This document shows, in pieces, positions 43,390 to 54,681 of a stretch of 64,000 nt of DNA. A program made the translations under genes and the position numbers. Below the pieces are notes generated by a model. That model saw nothing but the letters and a program-made list of their open reading frames with translations. It ran no database searches and was not told the DNA's origin. Within the stretch, counting starts at the first letter, position 1, and each line of letters opens with the position of its first letter. This DNA is from Heliocybe sulcata (lineage: Eukaryota > Basidiomycota > Agaricomycetes > Gloeophyllales > Gloeophyllaceae), in NCBI GenBank assembly GCA_004369045.1, contig ML213532.1, forward strand, positions 62,001 to 126,000, in the 5' to 3' direction.

Positions 43390-45735
43390 GCGGAAATATC
43401 ATTGGAAGAACAGGGTTCGCAACCTACCGCCTTCCGCCGCCTGTCAACACAGTCACCCTCGACAACCGGCTTACCTGCCACCCGTAACTTAAGGAATGCG
43501 CCTACGAAGTTGCAGGAAGCACGCGAAGGCTGGAAGGTCATTGGGTTGCCCAGTTCAGACCATTGTGTGTGGAAGAGGAGGATTGACAAGAAGAGCGGGA
43601 GTGCTCGTAGTCAGACAAGGAACAGATATCACGGAGACCACATACCTGAATATGGCGAACGGCTACCTCCGAACTTCCCTCGATGCCTTGTCCTGACGTA
43701 TCAGAAGTCGGTTCATGGTGAGCAGTCTAGCAACATAACAGCAGGCCGCCAGCAGAGCAGAATCCATGCCGCGCCTGGTCAGCGAAGGTCCGCAAGCATC
43801 CTGGTATTGAGTAGAAGGTCTGATGTCCAGTGATGCACCGGGAGCAACAGGACGCGAGACCGAAGCTGACACGGGGGACACGGAACCTAACATACAGAAG
43901 ACACGTCTTCGCGTCCAAGTCGATCCTTCATACGCCGTACCTAAATCCGTGTGACACGGCAGAGAATACGACAAGACGGAAATAGTGATAGACGGCCATT
44001 CTGAAATGATGCTCACGATGCTCCTCAGCAACAGGCACCAATGGTCCAAGCCAGATTGTCTTTTCCGCGTATCCACGACAGCAGTATATTCAGGATAACC
44101 GCATGCAAGTGCCTGTACTGACGGGTGGTCAGACACTGCGGTTGTTGTTCGCGCCGCCGACTGACGCTATCTTTATGCTGAGTACCGCGAGTAGAACGAC
44201 TGAGCTGCAAAGGACGCACTTGTAAAACAGACTTGGGATCGCTGTAAGAGATGAGCGATACTACAGTCGAGAGTGGGAGCGTCTGTAGTCAGACAAGGAG
44301 CAGATATCACAGAGACTGCATACCTGATCATCACGGACGTGCACTTCCAAACTTCCAACACCCTTCTCGATCCGTTGTCGTGAGGCATCGGAAGCCGACA
44401 CATGCTGACGAGACTGAACGCGCACCTATCGAGTCCAGAGGATGCCCTCGATCCAGCCCACTGAGATATCAGAAGCCAATCTGTGTAAACGGCCTTCTAG
44501 TGTGACAATAGGGCGGATGTGAGTGCCCAACTCTATGCTGCCCACGATTGAGATACTCGGCTGTCTCCTGTGAAGGCCAGAACCACGTAGCTGGACAAGG
44601 AGGGCGGTAGTCACCAAGTACACCCGATCTGCAGCCGCTGGAAAAAGATCCGTAGGTCTCCAGTCCGAATAAAATACCGTCTATCCACCGCACTGGTACC
44701 TGGTGATCGAACTCGGTTGAGTTCGAAGACAGGAAGCAATACGATAGCATTCAGATTGTTCGACTTGCGACACGCCTAGGAGACTCACGGTCTTGATTCA
44801 AGGCAGAGCAAAGACGCGTAGCTTGAGGACAAGATTCATCATAGGCAGTATACTCAATAGAGACAAAGAGCCAACGGAACTATCCTGGCTCCGCGGATGG
44901 TCCAATGTCGCGAGGGGAAGAAACAGTATTAGTCGGTATCTGCGGATATCTTGCGCGACGCGAAGTGGAGCGCCAGGATGGGCAAGGATAGTAAAAAAGG
45001 CGTACGCAGCAGCTAACAATGTTACGAACGGAAGGACGCCCAGAACCACCAACTACTCCTCCAAAGTCGAGACACGCTCCACTGCGAGAGAGAAGCTTGA
45101 GAACGGCCGACACTCGCAGTGGATCCTCTGTCTAGCTGACCCGAGACGAGGAAGACGCGCAACCCCTCCCCATGTGGCAAGATCGAGCAGATCAAGTAAA
45201 GCTATCGGCTCGAGGTGAGAACGCTGCGGGGTCGTCCGTAGGTAGAGCGAGACGAGGTCGTCGCCGGCGGAGTGTAGCCTTAGATCTGGGCATTATATTG
45301 CAGCATATATACGGCATATGCAGTAGGTAGTTATTCCCTAAGTGACAGTGACGGGAAGAGCGGACCAGTTCATAGCGTTGTTGAGGCCGACATGGTGGCG
45401 AGAGGCACGGAAGAAGCGGAGCACCTGCCTCGCCATGTCTCAAGCCATTGCTTGCTCAGCGCTCAGCGCTCAATGCTTGCTTATACATTTGGACTTCGCA
45501 AGAATGCAAAGTGTTCCATCTAGTACCATCTCGTGGTCATATTCTAGGTACAAGTGCTACGCGTGTCGGGAAGACAAGGCGAGACGTGAGGGCAATAACC
45601 AGGCGTATCATGCTAAGGCTGCAATGCAGGTGGAAAGCGACGATGCCGCGTGGGGCGAGTACAAGATAGGGAAAAAGAGTCATGTTAATAATAGAGAAGA
45701 GAGAAAAGACGAGCACCCGATCATAGATACACCGC
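43390..45735 (-). repeat. V2: degraded member of the V repeat/gene family
   Basis: Minus-strand coding traces: RQPSISIVGSIELGTHIRP, EGRLHRLASDISVGWIEG, and a hydrophobic exon VVLGVLPFVTLLAAAYAFFT near 45000. The same peptides recur with changes in V3-V5. The copy contains frames broken in several places. Its left edge has TACTGACGGGTGGTCAGAC, matching the GGATGGTAAGAC edge of the other copies. Its right edge (AAAGAGTCATGTTAATA) is alignable with the sequence between V5 and the HAD gene. Confidence 0.5.
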
Positions 45736-45910
45736 GAACATAAGCTTTATATCCTTCCCCTCACCTACAGGCGTAAACTTCACGCTGCTCCCTATTAACT
45801 ATTCTCCACAATACAGTGTGTGTCGCAGTTCTCAACCTCCCTGCGTGTGTGGCTCGTGCACACCGCGATGACTTTCACGCCTCTCGCGACGTCCGCGGGG
45901 ACGCCCTCCG
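45736..45910 (-). pseudogene. Truncated 3' end of the HAD phosphatase gene, copy 2
   Basis: CCTACAGGCGTAAACTTCAC, TATTCTCCACAATACAGTG, GTGTGGCTCGTGCACACCGC and GATGACTTTCACGCC match the C-terminal coding end of the gene at 57762. Homology ends at GCCCGAGCTGGATG, the same junction as copy 1. It lies between V2 and U5, as expected if a HAD(3')-V-U block was duplicated. Confidence 0.72.
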
Positions 45911-46140
45911 AATTCTATATGATGCCCGAGCTGGATGCGGCGGCCGTGATAGACATCCAATCCATCCGATGCGCGTGCGATGGGTGGTCTTGACCTCATG
46001 ACGAATTTCTCAAATGGCGCCAAGTTCGAGTGGGTCTAATTTCTTCGATTACTTATATACGCGAAGAAATCAATCAGAAGAGGAGCATAAGAGCGAAGAA
46101 AAGCGGACATACCAGGCCACTAGTTAGCATTTTCGCGAAC
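45911..46140 (-). repeat. Partial W block (3' of U5)
   Basis: GAGCTGGATGCGGCGGCCGT, GGTCTTGACCTCATGACGAA and TTTCTCAAATGGCGCC form a shortened, diverged W block joined to the HAD remnant. Confidence 0.5.
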
Positions 46141-47377
46141 TCACTGTGGTTGATGAGCTTCATTATCAAATAGAATGCTCAATGCTTTCGAAAGCGAGTG
46201 CGGTTCACCCCTCGGCTGGGGCCGGTCGACATCAACCGACCACGGAGTCCAACGACGACCGGGCGTACGCGTCATAACTAAGCCGCCCTCCTTGGGTTCT
46301 GGCATGCGGGAGGCATCAGAGCCCTCTGACTTTGTGAAATCAATGAGCTTGACGATACGGAGGACGACGGTTCGGGTGCCCTTGTGCTCCGGTAGCGTCG
46401 AGCGTTCGAACTGAATCAGAGCTCTCCCTGAATATTATAGGGGGGGTGTAGGTATCCAACAAGACGAACAGTTGTAGCAACACACCTGTGTATGGCCTGT
46501 GATAGACACTCTTGACTATACCGGTGCTTCCCCATTCAGAGGCCCTGACCGAGAACAGGTTCTGCAAGCGAAGCCGTTCTCCAGCTAAGCTTCCTATGAT
46601 CCAAGGCTCCATATCACCGCTTTGAAGATCCACAAGAAATCTCTGTCCGAAGCTCCAAATAAGAAGGCTGCCGGTGGCTGGATGGATTCTCCTTGCCCCT
46701 TCCCGGCCAGTGATGTTCAGGGCAGTATACAGCACCTTTGCCGTTACCAAATTCTCGCAGATAAAATGTGCACGGAGCCCAGAGTACCTTGACCGGCGAG
46801 CAATATCGAAGAGCGATATGTTCCAAGTCCCGCCGTCTGGTCGCTGCAAGTCCCTTCCGCTTGCAAAGGTAGCCGGATCGGAGTGTGTCGTGATGCGAAA
46901 GCGGACTTGCCCTGATAAAAGCGGCGCATCAGGGTCGAGGTGCCAGTAGAGAAATCCCTGAGCATCCGGAGGGAATGGTATTTTCTTAGGACCCAAGTCG
47001 AAATAGCGCATTTGAAGCCTAGGTTGTTCAGGTGCCAGTGGAAAGCGCACATCCTTCCTTATCCGCCCATTCAGATGAACAAAGTCTTCGACATCAAGTC
47101 GTGTCTGGTCCAGGGTACGCAATTGCAGGGCTAATCGTGGGCGGCGCTCAGCAGTGGTAGCAGGGATGTCGGATTGGGGAAGACGATGTTGGCCGTGATA
47201 TACGAGTGCTTTCGCCGCAGACGCGCAACGATTCTGCCCAAGAGTATTGTTTGTAGACGAGAGGCAGGGCGATGACCTAACGTTCTGATAGCCCGGACGC
47301 TTTCTGTTGCAAACATCTCGCCAATGACGAAGCATCAGCTTCGAGACACTGATTACGCCGTTCATAGACACCGTCAT
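46141..47377 (-). CDS. U5: member of the tandem U family
   Basis: Start MTVSMNGVISVSKLMLRHWR at 47377. Landmarks: LQLRTLDQTRLDVEDFVHLN, VRFPLAPEQPRLQMRYFD, GFLYWHLDPDAPLLSGQVRF, HSDPATFASGRDLQRPDGG and SLLIWSFGQRFLVDLQS; exon 1 ends YHRPYTG. Splicing a short GTGTGT...TTCAG intron joins RALIQFERSTLPEHKGTRTV and SRMPEPKEGGLVMTRTPGRR, ending LSILFDNEAHQPQ with TGA at 46141. Without splicing, the frame runs on to 46340, which I do not accept because the conserved C-terminus is in another frame. The protein is about 395 aa and looks intact. Confidence 0.77.
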
Positions 47378-47494
47378 GTCATGGAATCTGTAATCAGCTG
47401 ATGAGACTCGGGAGTTCACGTTCAGCCTTATATTAGACGATAACCTACCAGCGTAGGAGGATTTTCCAATCCAACTTGCGCGGTCAGTTTGTCA

Positions 47495-47545
47495 CGGACG
47501 TGTGACATCGAACGATAGGTGATGACGTCACGCGATGGGAAAGTC
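47495..47545 (-). promoter_or_regulatory. U5 upstream element with TGACGTCA
   Basis: TGACGTCA at 47523-47530, 146 nt ahead of the U5 ATG, followed by CGCGATGGGA. The E-box is degenerate (GACGTGTGAC). Confidence 0.6.
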
Positions 47546-47639
47546 CGTCAAACAGCGCGCATCTACATACACATCCCAACACACTAACAGCACACGTATG
47601 CAGCTCTAGGACACACGACAAATTAGCCTACGACAAATC

Positions 47640-49285
47640 GAAACCCGCACCAGCACAGATCCCTTGGACCGGTGAACTCCCATTGCCCGCCTACTCGGAG
47701 TCACTGAGGAGACATCCGCCAGCAAGTCTAGAGCTTACTGCATAACACCATCTCGCTCTGACGGACGGTATGACCCTACAGTTCTTGCTTACATGACCAG
47801 GTGACGACATTTTCACGCAGAGCTTCGGGCTTGCGCTTGCGGGATTGTAAATGTTATTTAGGATCGGCGTACGAGATGAGCGATACTAGAGTCGAGCTAG
47901 TGGGAGTGCTCGTAGTCAGATAAGGAGCAGATATCAGGAAACCGCATACCTCAGCTTCGCGAACGTACCTCCGAACTTCCAACATCCTTCTCGATCCCTC
48001 GTCCTCACACATCGGAGTCAACCCGTGATGCATGATGAGCACTCTTGGGACGAGATGATGGACTATGACACATTCCTGTGCCACATTCTCAACCGCACTC
48101 TGTATAAGGCATCACAACATCTTCGCTTTGCCACAACAGCTTCAGCCTGGGCGGTGCATTCAAAGAGAAACTGAATCACACTCGCCGAGCTTTGGCTTAA
48201 TGGACTGATCACGTACCTACCGAATCTGAAGGACAGCCTCGACCCAGCGTTGTGAGATATCAGAAGTCACTCCGTGTAAACGGCCTTCTAGTATGACAAT
48301 AGGGCGGATGGGAGTGACCACCTCCATGCTGGCCCCGATTGAGATACTCGGCTGTCACCCGTGAAGGCCAGAACCACGAGCTGGGACGAGGCAGAGTCAT
48401 AAGGACGGTAGCCACCAAGTACACCCGACTTGCACCAACTTGAAAGAGCGACGTAGATGTCCAGTCCGAAGAAGATACCGTCTATGGATTGCACGGTTAC
48501 CTGGTGATCGCGCCCGGTTTGAGTTCGAAGACAGGAAGCAATACAATGGCATCCAGATTGTTGGACTTGCGACACGCCTGGGAGACTCACAGTCTTGATC
48601 CAAGGGAGACCAAGAAGCGTATCTTAGACACAAAAATCAGCGCGTGTAATATATTCAATGGACGGAATGCGCTCTCTAGACTGGCTGAAGCTCGTCGCCA
48701 GCCAAGTCGAATCGTGGATACCTACTTCCCCGTTCCAGACGCATTCTGGGTTTCAATTTGAGAAAGGCTGCTGTGTGACAATAGGATGGCCGAGATCTGG
48801 CCACTCGTCGCCGTGTCCTTCATTACCTGCTTCATAGAGACAGAATCAACACGCGCTAGGCATTTCAGAAAAAACGGGAACGACTCACCAAATATTCTGC
48901 CGATGGAAGTGAATATGTTCTCGCCTCAATATTGAGGTCCTCTTGGACACTAGTGTGACGACAGAGAGACGCCGGAGCCAGACGAGAAAGACCGAAGTAC
49001 GCTGCGACGAAGAAGGCCTTGGGTGGCGTAGTACAGGGAAAGGTACACGACAATGACGAGACTATCCTGACCCCGCAAATGGTCCAATGACGGGTGGCAG
49101 AAGGGACGAAGGCAGCAACATAGAAATCGCTCACAAACCGAGGGGTGCCAGTACCAGATCTACCAGCCAACTTTCCAGCATCGATGCGCTCCATTGCGAG
49201 ATCGCCAGGCACTCTGTCCAGCTGACCGCCAATGAGGAAGATACCACCCTTTTACAAGTGACAAGCTCGGGCGGATCGAGGAATT
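47640..49285 (-). repeat. V3: degraded member of the V repeat/gene family
   Basis: Minus traces: MCEDEGSRRMLEVRRY near 48010, SIDGIFFGLDIYVALSS near 48470, and FFVAAYFGLSRLAPASLC and SLPSAEYL before a GTGAGTCG donor near 48890. It contains CCGCCTACTCGGAGTCACTG at about 47695, repeated at about 55324 ahead of V5. Its right end (49085-49285) recurs at 41132-41334. Confidence 0.5.
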
Positions 49286-49640
49286 ACAAACCTCAACAAT
49301 GCTGCTAAAAGATCATGACCTTCCTCTCGTGAGCTGAACTTGGTCAGCTTGACGATGACTGGAGAGACGCTAGTCCAGTTGAGTTTATAGATTATATCCG
49401 AGCTGGATGTCGCGCACGCGCAGTCGAGACGATCCCAGCGCCGTCCATACCGGCCAATGCAAGTGTGTACATCCAGTGCCGAAATAAATCTCCAACTATT
49501 CCATGGACATGCGGCCTCGGGTCTTGACGTGACGGCGAGTTCGTCCGAGTCGACTGGTCCAGCTTGAATTGGTCCTAACTTCCGGAGTCACTACATGCAA
49601 ATCAAAGCACAATATAAGCATAGAAGCGAAAAGGACAGGG
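49286..49640 (-). repeat. W block, copy 4 (3' of U6)
   Basis: CTGCTAAAAGATCATGACCT, TTATATCCGAGCTGGATG, ATGGACATGCGGCCTCGGGT and TTGACGTGACGGCGA, in the same order as the copies near U2, U4 and U7. Confidence 0.65.
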
Positions 49641-49644
49641 CATA

Positions 49645-50915
49645 TCAGCTCATGTTTGAACCTCTTCCGAGAGATCCACTTGTGTGCTCAGCCTCATTAT
49701 CGAACAGAATCGCCAGCGCTCTCGCTAATGGGCCGGTTGCTTCACTGCCCCGCTGCGGCCGATCGACATCAACCGACCACGGAGCCCAATGACGACGGAC
49801 TCTACGCGTCATAGCCAAGCTTCCCTCCTTGGGTTCTGCCATCCCGGAGGCATCAAAGCCCTCTGTCTTTGTCAAATCGATGAGCTTGACGATACGGACA
49901 ACGACGGTTCGGGCACCCTTGTGCTCCGGCAGAGTCGAGCGTTCGAACTGAACCAGAGCTCTCCCTGGAGATTATAGAGCTGCTCGTAAATAGCCCATGC
50001 CAAGGACAATTGTATACCCATACCTGCATATGGCCTGCAATAGATGCTCTTAAAGGTTCCGGTGGTTCTCGATTCACGGACCTTGACCGATAACAGGTTC
50101 TGCAAGCGAAGCCGTTCTCCAGCTAAGCTTCCTATAATCCAAAGCATCAAAGCGGGGCTTTGAAGATCCACAAGAAATGTCTGTCCGAACTTCCAAATGA
50201 GAACACTACCGGTGGCTGGATGGAGTATCTGCTTCCCGTGGGAGGCAGAAATGGTCAGGGCAGCATACAACACCTTGGCGGTTACTAACTTCTCGGAGAT
50301 AAGGTATGCACGGAGCCCAGAGTACCGTGACAAGCGAGCGATATCGAAGAGCGATATATTCCATGTCCTGCCGTCTGGCAGCTGCAAGTCCCGCCCGTTT
50401 GGAAAGATAGCCGGGTCGGAGGATGTCGTGATGCGAAAGCGGACTTGGCCTGATAGGGGCGGCGCATCCGGGTCGAGATGCCAGTACAGGAACCCCTGAG
50501 CATCCGGAGGGAACGGTACAGTGTTCCCACCTGGTCCGAAATAGCGCATTGAAAGCCCAGGTTGTTCAGGTGCCACTGGAAAGCGCACAAATTTGTTCAC
50601 TCGTCCACTAAGATCAACAAAGTCCTCAGCATCTAGTCGGGTCTGGTTCAGAGTGCGTAATAGTATGGCTGAGTTTCTGCGGAGCCCTGCAGCGGTGATA
50701 GCACGGATGTTGGACTGGGGGAGGCGATGTTTGTCTTGATAGACGAGCCCTTTCGGCCCAGATTGCCACCGCTTCTGCATAAGAGTATTGTTTGCAGATG
50801 AGAGGCAGGGCGAGAACCTGTTCTGGTAGCCCGGACGCTTTTTGTTGCAAACATCTCGCCAACGACGAAGCGTCAGTTTCGACGCGTTGATTATTCCGTT
50901 CATAGGTGCCGCCAT
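49645..50915 (-). CDS. U6: member of the tandem U family (best-resolved copy)
   Basis: Start MAAPMNGIINASKLTLRRWR at 50915. A single 59-nt intron at 49965-50023 (GTATGG...CTCCAG) joins CRPYAG to GRALVQFERSTLPEHKGARTV in frame, giving 403 aa. Landmarks in order: KRWQSGPKGLVYQDKHRLPQ (residue ~45), LLRTLNQTRLDAEDFVDLSG (~85), VRFPVAPEQPGLSMRYFG (~110), GFLYWHLDPDAPPLSGQVRF (~140), SSDPAIFPNGRDLQLPDGR (~165), LFDIARLSRYSGLRAYLISE (~190), SVLIWKFGQTFLVDLQS (~235), LWIIGSLAGERLRLQN (~255), PEPKEGSLAMTRRVRRHW (~350) and LAILFDNEAEH (~385). The first 50 residues are rich in Arg/Lys and Ser. No known fold or active site is recognisable, and there are no membrane spans. Confidence 0.8.
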
Positions 50916-51042
50916 TTTGTAAATCTGCTGCGCGAGAATGTGACTCGGGAGGACAGCCTTATACCCGACGATAACATACCGGCGTAGGGAGATTTTCAGA
51001 GTTCGAAGTGCGAACCAACTTGCGCGGTGAGTTTGTCACGGT

Positions 51043-51095
51043 CACGTGACGTCGAACGATATCCAAGACGTCATGCGACGGGATATCAGCGAAGA
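51043..51095 (-). promoter_or_regulatory. U6 upstream element: E-box plus CRE-like variant
   Basis: CACGTG at 51043-51048 and AGACGTCA at 51066-51073, 151 nt ahead of the U6 ATG, followed by TGCGACGGGATATCAGCGAA, almost the same as at U7. Confidence 0.6.
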
Positions 51096-52435
51096 TATAA
51101 TCGAATTTTTTACTATGCTCACTACTGATCATGAGCACTACTGAGTACTTATTTGTAGTCCAAGGAAGAGCCAGTACCAGTCCTAAGGCCTAAGGCCTAG
51201 AGAGCCAGTCTCCTGTTACTGTAAGTCTGCAAACGATCTGTGCGTACAGATCAAGCCTAATGTGAACTCTTTCTAGAAAACGATTTCTGTCCGTATGAGC
51301 TGACAGATGTCGGTACTAATACATACGATCGCTTGCGTGGCATTCAATTGCACTGTAAGTGCATAATATCCCCTGTGCTATGATACTGTTCAACACAGTA
51401 ATATTTATGTTACCTCAAGAACGGGGCTCGTAAACTACCGCCTTCCGTGGCCTCTCGGCACATTTACCCTCCATCACTGCACGAGATCTCGACCCTGTCT
51501 CGCCTGCCATCCAACATTTGAGGAATGCCCTTGCGGGGTTGCAGATCAAGGAGACACGCGGGCCCGTACTGACGGATGGTAAGACACCGCGGTTTATTGT
51601 TTGGGTCGCTGACTGACGTTACAGTATCTTCGTGCAGAGTAGCAGAACGAGACTTTAGGCTTGCGCTTGCGGAATCAAAAACCAATTTAGGATCGGCGTA
51701 CAAGAAGAGAGACACTGCAGTCGAGAGCGGGAGCGCCCGTAGTCAGACAAGGAGCGGGTATCGCACGTTCGCGAACGTGTACTTCCGAACTTCCAACACC
51801 CTTGTCGATCGGTCGTCTTGACACGTCGAAGTTAATCCGCTCTGAGCAGTCTTACGGCGGGATGACGGACTCTAACACGTTCCTGTGTCACATCCTCAAC
51901 GACGGTCTGTATGAGGCATAACAGCATCTTCGCTGTTCAGCCACGGCTTCGGACTGGGCAGTGCATTCAAGAGAAAATGAAGTACAATCGCTGCGCTGTG
52001 GCACACTAGACTGACCACGCACCTTACGAGTACGGAGGACACCGCAATGCAGCCTCCTGACTTGTCAGAAGTCAATCAGTGAAGGCGGCCGTAATATGAC
52101 AACAGGGCCGACGTGAGTGCCCAACTCTACCCCGGCCACAATCGTGATATTCGGCTGTCTCGCGCGAAGGCGAGAACCATGGGCTGCGACGATCGAACTC
52201 GGTTTGAGATCGAAGGCAGGCAGCAATACGATGGCATTCAAATCGTTGGACTTGCGACAAGCCGTACTCAACCTCCTTCTAGAGCCACTCCAGACGAATT
52301 TTGAGTTTCAATTGGAGGGAGGCTGCCATGTGACGATAGGATGGCAGAAAAGTGGGCTACTTGTCGCTGCTGCCTTCATTGCGTCGCTTCCGAAAGACAG
52401 GACCAGACAGTGGCAACCCGAGCTTTGTAGGCGTT
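51096..52435 (-). repeat. V4: shortened, degraded V unit with its left spacer
   Basis: The part from 51096 to about 51390 is the spacer type also seen beside U4 and U7 (GATTTCTGTCCGTATGAGCT). From 51390 the unit matches other V copies: GTACTGACGGATGGTAAGAC, ACACGTTCCTGTGTCACATC and minus traces NDLNAIVLLPAFDLKPSSI and RQPNITIVAGVELGTHVGP. This copy is about half the length of V2 and V5 and lacks the HAD-proximal half. Confidence 0.5.
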
Positions 52436-52782
52436 CAATAGTGGACGGGTGATAACCATCCAGCGAACCTCAGCGTTGGTACAAGTACCTTCACATTGTC
52501 AGCACGACAACGACTCGAGAGACACTAGTTTAGTCCGGATTATCTTCGAGCGGAACGGTTCCAAGTGCACGTCCATACCAGCCATGTAAGCGGGTATCAT
52601 TATCCGAGCGCCGAAATAAATCTCCGAGTATTCCATGGACATGCGGCCTCGGGTCTCGACGTGACGGCGATTTCGTCAACTGGTCCAACTTGAATTGGTT
52701 CTAAGTTCCGGAGTCACTACATGCAAATCAAAGCACAAGATAAGCATAGAAGCGAAGAGGACAGGGCATATCAGCTCATGTT
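52436..52782 (-). repeat. W block, copy 5 (3' of U7)
   Basis: Shortened at its start but with ATGGACATGCGGCCTCGGGT, CGACGTGACGGCGATTTCGT, TCCGGAGTCACTACATGCAA and GGGCATATCAGCTCATGTTT in the standard order. Confidence 0.6.
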
Positions 52783-54047
52783 TCAACCCCTTCCGCGAGA
52801 TCCACCGGTGTGCTCAGCTTCATTATCGAACAGAATGGCCAGCGCTCTGGATGAGGGGCCCGGTGATTCGCTCCCCGGCTGAGGCCGATCGACATCAACC
52901 GACCACGGAGTCCAATGACGACCGGGCTTACGCATCATAACCAAGTCGCCCTTCTTGGGCTCCGGCATCCCGAAGGCCTCATCAGGGTCCTCTGACTTTG
53001 TCAATTCGATGATTTTGACGATACGGAGGACGACGGTTCGGGTGCCCTTGTGCTCCGGTAGTGTCGAGCGTTCGAACTGGACCAGAGTTCTCCCTGAAGA
53101 TTATAGGGCCGCTCGTAAGTCTTTCAGGCCAAAAACGCTTGTAGGAACATACCTGTGTATGGCGTGTGCTTGACTCTCTTGCTTACCCCATTACTTCCCG
53201 ATTCGCGAACCCGGATCGAGAACAGGTGCTGGACATGAAACCGTTCTGCCACAAAGCTTCCTATAACCCAAAGATGCAAATGGATGCTTCCAAGATCCGC
53301 AAGAAATGTTTGTCCGAATTTCCAAATGAAAATGCTAACAGTGGCTGGATGGAGTATCTCCTTCCCGTTGGAGGCAGAAATAGTCAGGGCAGAATACAAC
53401 ACCTTGGCGGTTACTAACTTCTCGCAGATAAGATAAACCCGGAGCCCAGAGTATGCTGATCGGCGAGCAATGTTGAAGAGCGATATATTCCAGGTCCCGC
53501 CGTCTGGCAGCTGCAGGTCCCGCCCATTTGGAAAGGTAGCCGGGTCGGAGGATGTCGTGATGCGAAAGCGGACTTGACCTGATAGGGGCGGCGCATCAGG
53601 GTCGAGATGCCAGTAGAGGAATCCCTGAGCATCCAGAGGGAATGGTATATTATTTTGGAAATAGCGCAATTGAAGCGTAGGTTGTTCGGGTGCCATTGGA
53701 AAGCGCACATTTTTCCTTGCTGGCCCAGTAAGATCAGCAAAGTCTCCAGCATCCAGTCGAGTCTTGTCCAGGGTACGCAGTAGCAGAGTTGAGGTGCGGA
53801 GCACTGCAGCTGTGGTAGCCTGGATGTTGGACTGGGGAAGACGATGTCTGTCTTGATAGACGAGCCCCTTCGTCCCAGATACCCACCGCTTCTGCACAAC
53901 AGTATTGGATGTAGATGGCAGGTAGGGCGATAACCTGTTCTCGCCGCGGACTGAAACAGAGACGAGATGCTTGCTGTTGCCAACATCTCTCCAATGACGA
54001 AGCGTCAGTTTCGATGCGTTGATTATTCCGTTCGTAGGTGCCGCCAT
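52783..54047 (-). CDS. U7: member of the tandem U family
   Basis: Start MAAPTNGIINASKLTLRHWR at 54047. A leader exon upstream probably ends near 54109, followed by a GTAAGT...CGCGCAG intron in the 5' region. The coding intron at 53094-53152 is 59 nt, as in U6, and the product is 401 aa. Landmarks: LLRTLDKTRLDAGDFADLTG, VRFPMAPEQPTLQLRYFQ, GFLYWHLDPDAPPLSGQVRF, SSDPATFPNGRDLQLPDGG, IFIWKFGQTFLADLGS, RVLVQFERSTLPEHKGTRTV and GMPEPKKGDLVMMRKPGRHW, ending HTGGSRGRG with TGA at 52783. It is intact by eye. It lies nearest the parent HAD gene and carries a full E-box/CRE pair. Confidence 0.8.
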
Positions 54048-54173
54048 TTCGTGAATCTGCTGCGCGAGAATGAGACTCGGGAGGACGCCCTTATACTCGA
54101 CGAGACTTACCGGCGTAGGGAGATTTTCAGAGTTCGGAGTGCGAACCAACTTGCGCGGTCAGTTTGTCTCGAG

Positions 54174-54230
54174 CACGTGCCCTCGAACGATATTTGATGA
54201 CGTCACGCGACGGGATATCAGCGAAGATAT
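54174..54230 (-). promoter_or_regulatory. U7 upstream element: E-box plus CRE-like site
   Basis: CACGTG at 54174-54179 and TGACGTCA at 54198-54205, 151 nt ahead of the U7 ATG, followed by CGCGACGGGATATCAGCGAA. Confidence 0.65.
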
Positions 54231-54681
54231 CATCCAATGTCTTTTGTTATGTCACTACTGAGTACTTATGTGTAGTCCAAGGAAGAGCCAGTACCAGTAC
54301 TAGAGAGCCATTCTCATGTTACCGTAAGTTTGCAAATGGTCTGTGCGTATAGATCAAGTCTGCGGTATGTGAACTCTTCCTAGAACCGTATGAGCTGACG
54401 GATGTCGGTCCTAATAGTCTTGTGAAGACTTTCGATAGCGCTGGCAGTGGCTCCCGAAATTTAGAATTCCCACACAGCCACCGGCCTAATGAAGTAAGAC
54501 TTGACGAATCCGGCATAAGCGAGTGACCTCTGTGGCTGAGCCTCATCGTATGCGGGCCCTGGGGCTGTCTGTAAAGCTCTCGGACGGCTATATGCACTGT
54601 AAAATATCCTCTAGAGTGTCTTAATGGAAGCTTGTTGTTTCTTGTTTACAATCTGCTCGTCAAGACATTTCCGCCATTCAG
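54231..54681. other. Spacer beyond the U7 promoter
   Basis: Matches the spacers beside U4 and U6 in part (GTAGTCCAAGGAAGAGCCAG, CCGTATGAGCTGACGGATGT). No gene is seen. Confidence 0.4.

Noticed and set aside
46340-46440. Unspliced extension of U5
   Set aside because: The first exon's frame runs on past the intron, but the family's conserved GRAL(V/I)QFERSTLPEHKG exon lies in another frame after a GT-AG intron, as in all relatives.
24410-54047. U family as an ORF of a retroelement or DNA transposon
   Set aside because: No reverse transcriptase, integrase, transposase, terminal repeats or target duplications surround the copies, and each has a spliceosomal intron and promoter.
24410-54047. Mitochondrial targeting of the U proteins as a firm call
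   Set aside because: The N-terminus is basic and Arg-rich, but the helix pattern and cleavage site cannot be judged by eye, so it is mentioned only as a guess.
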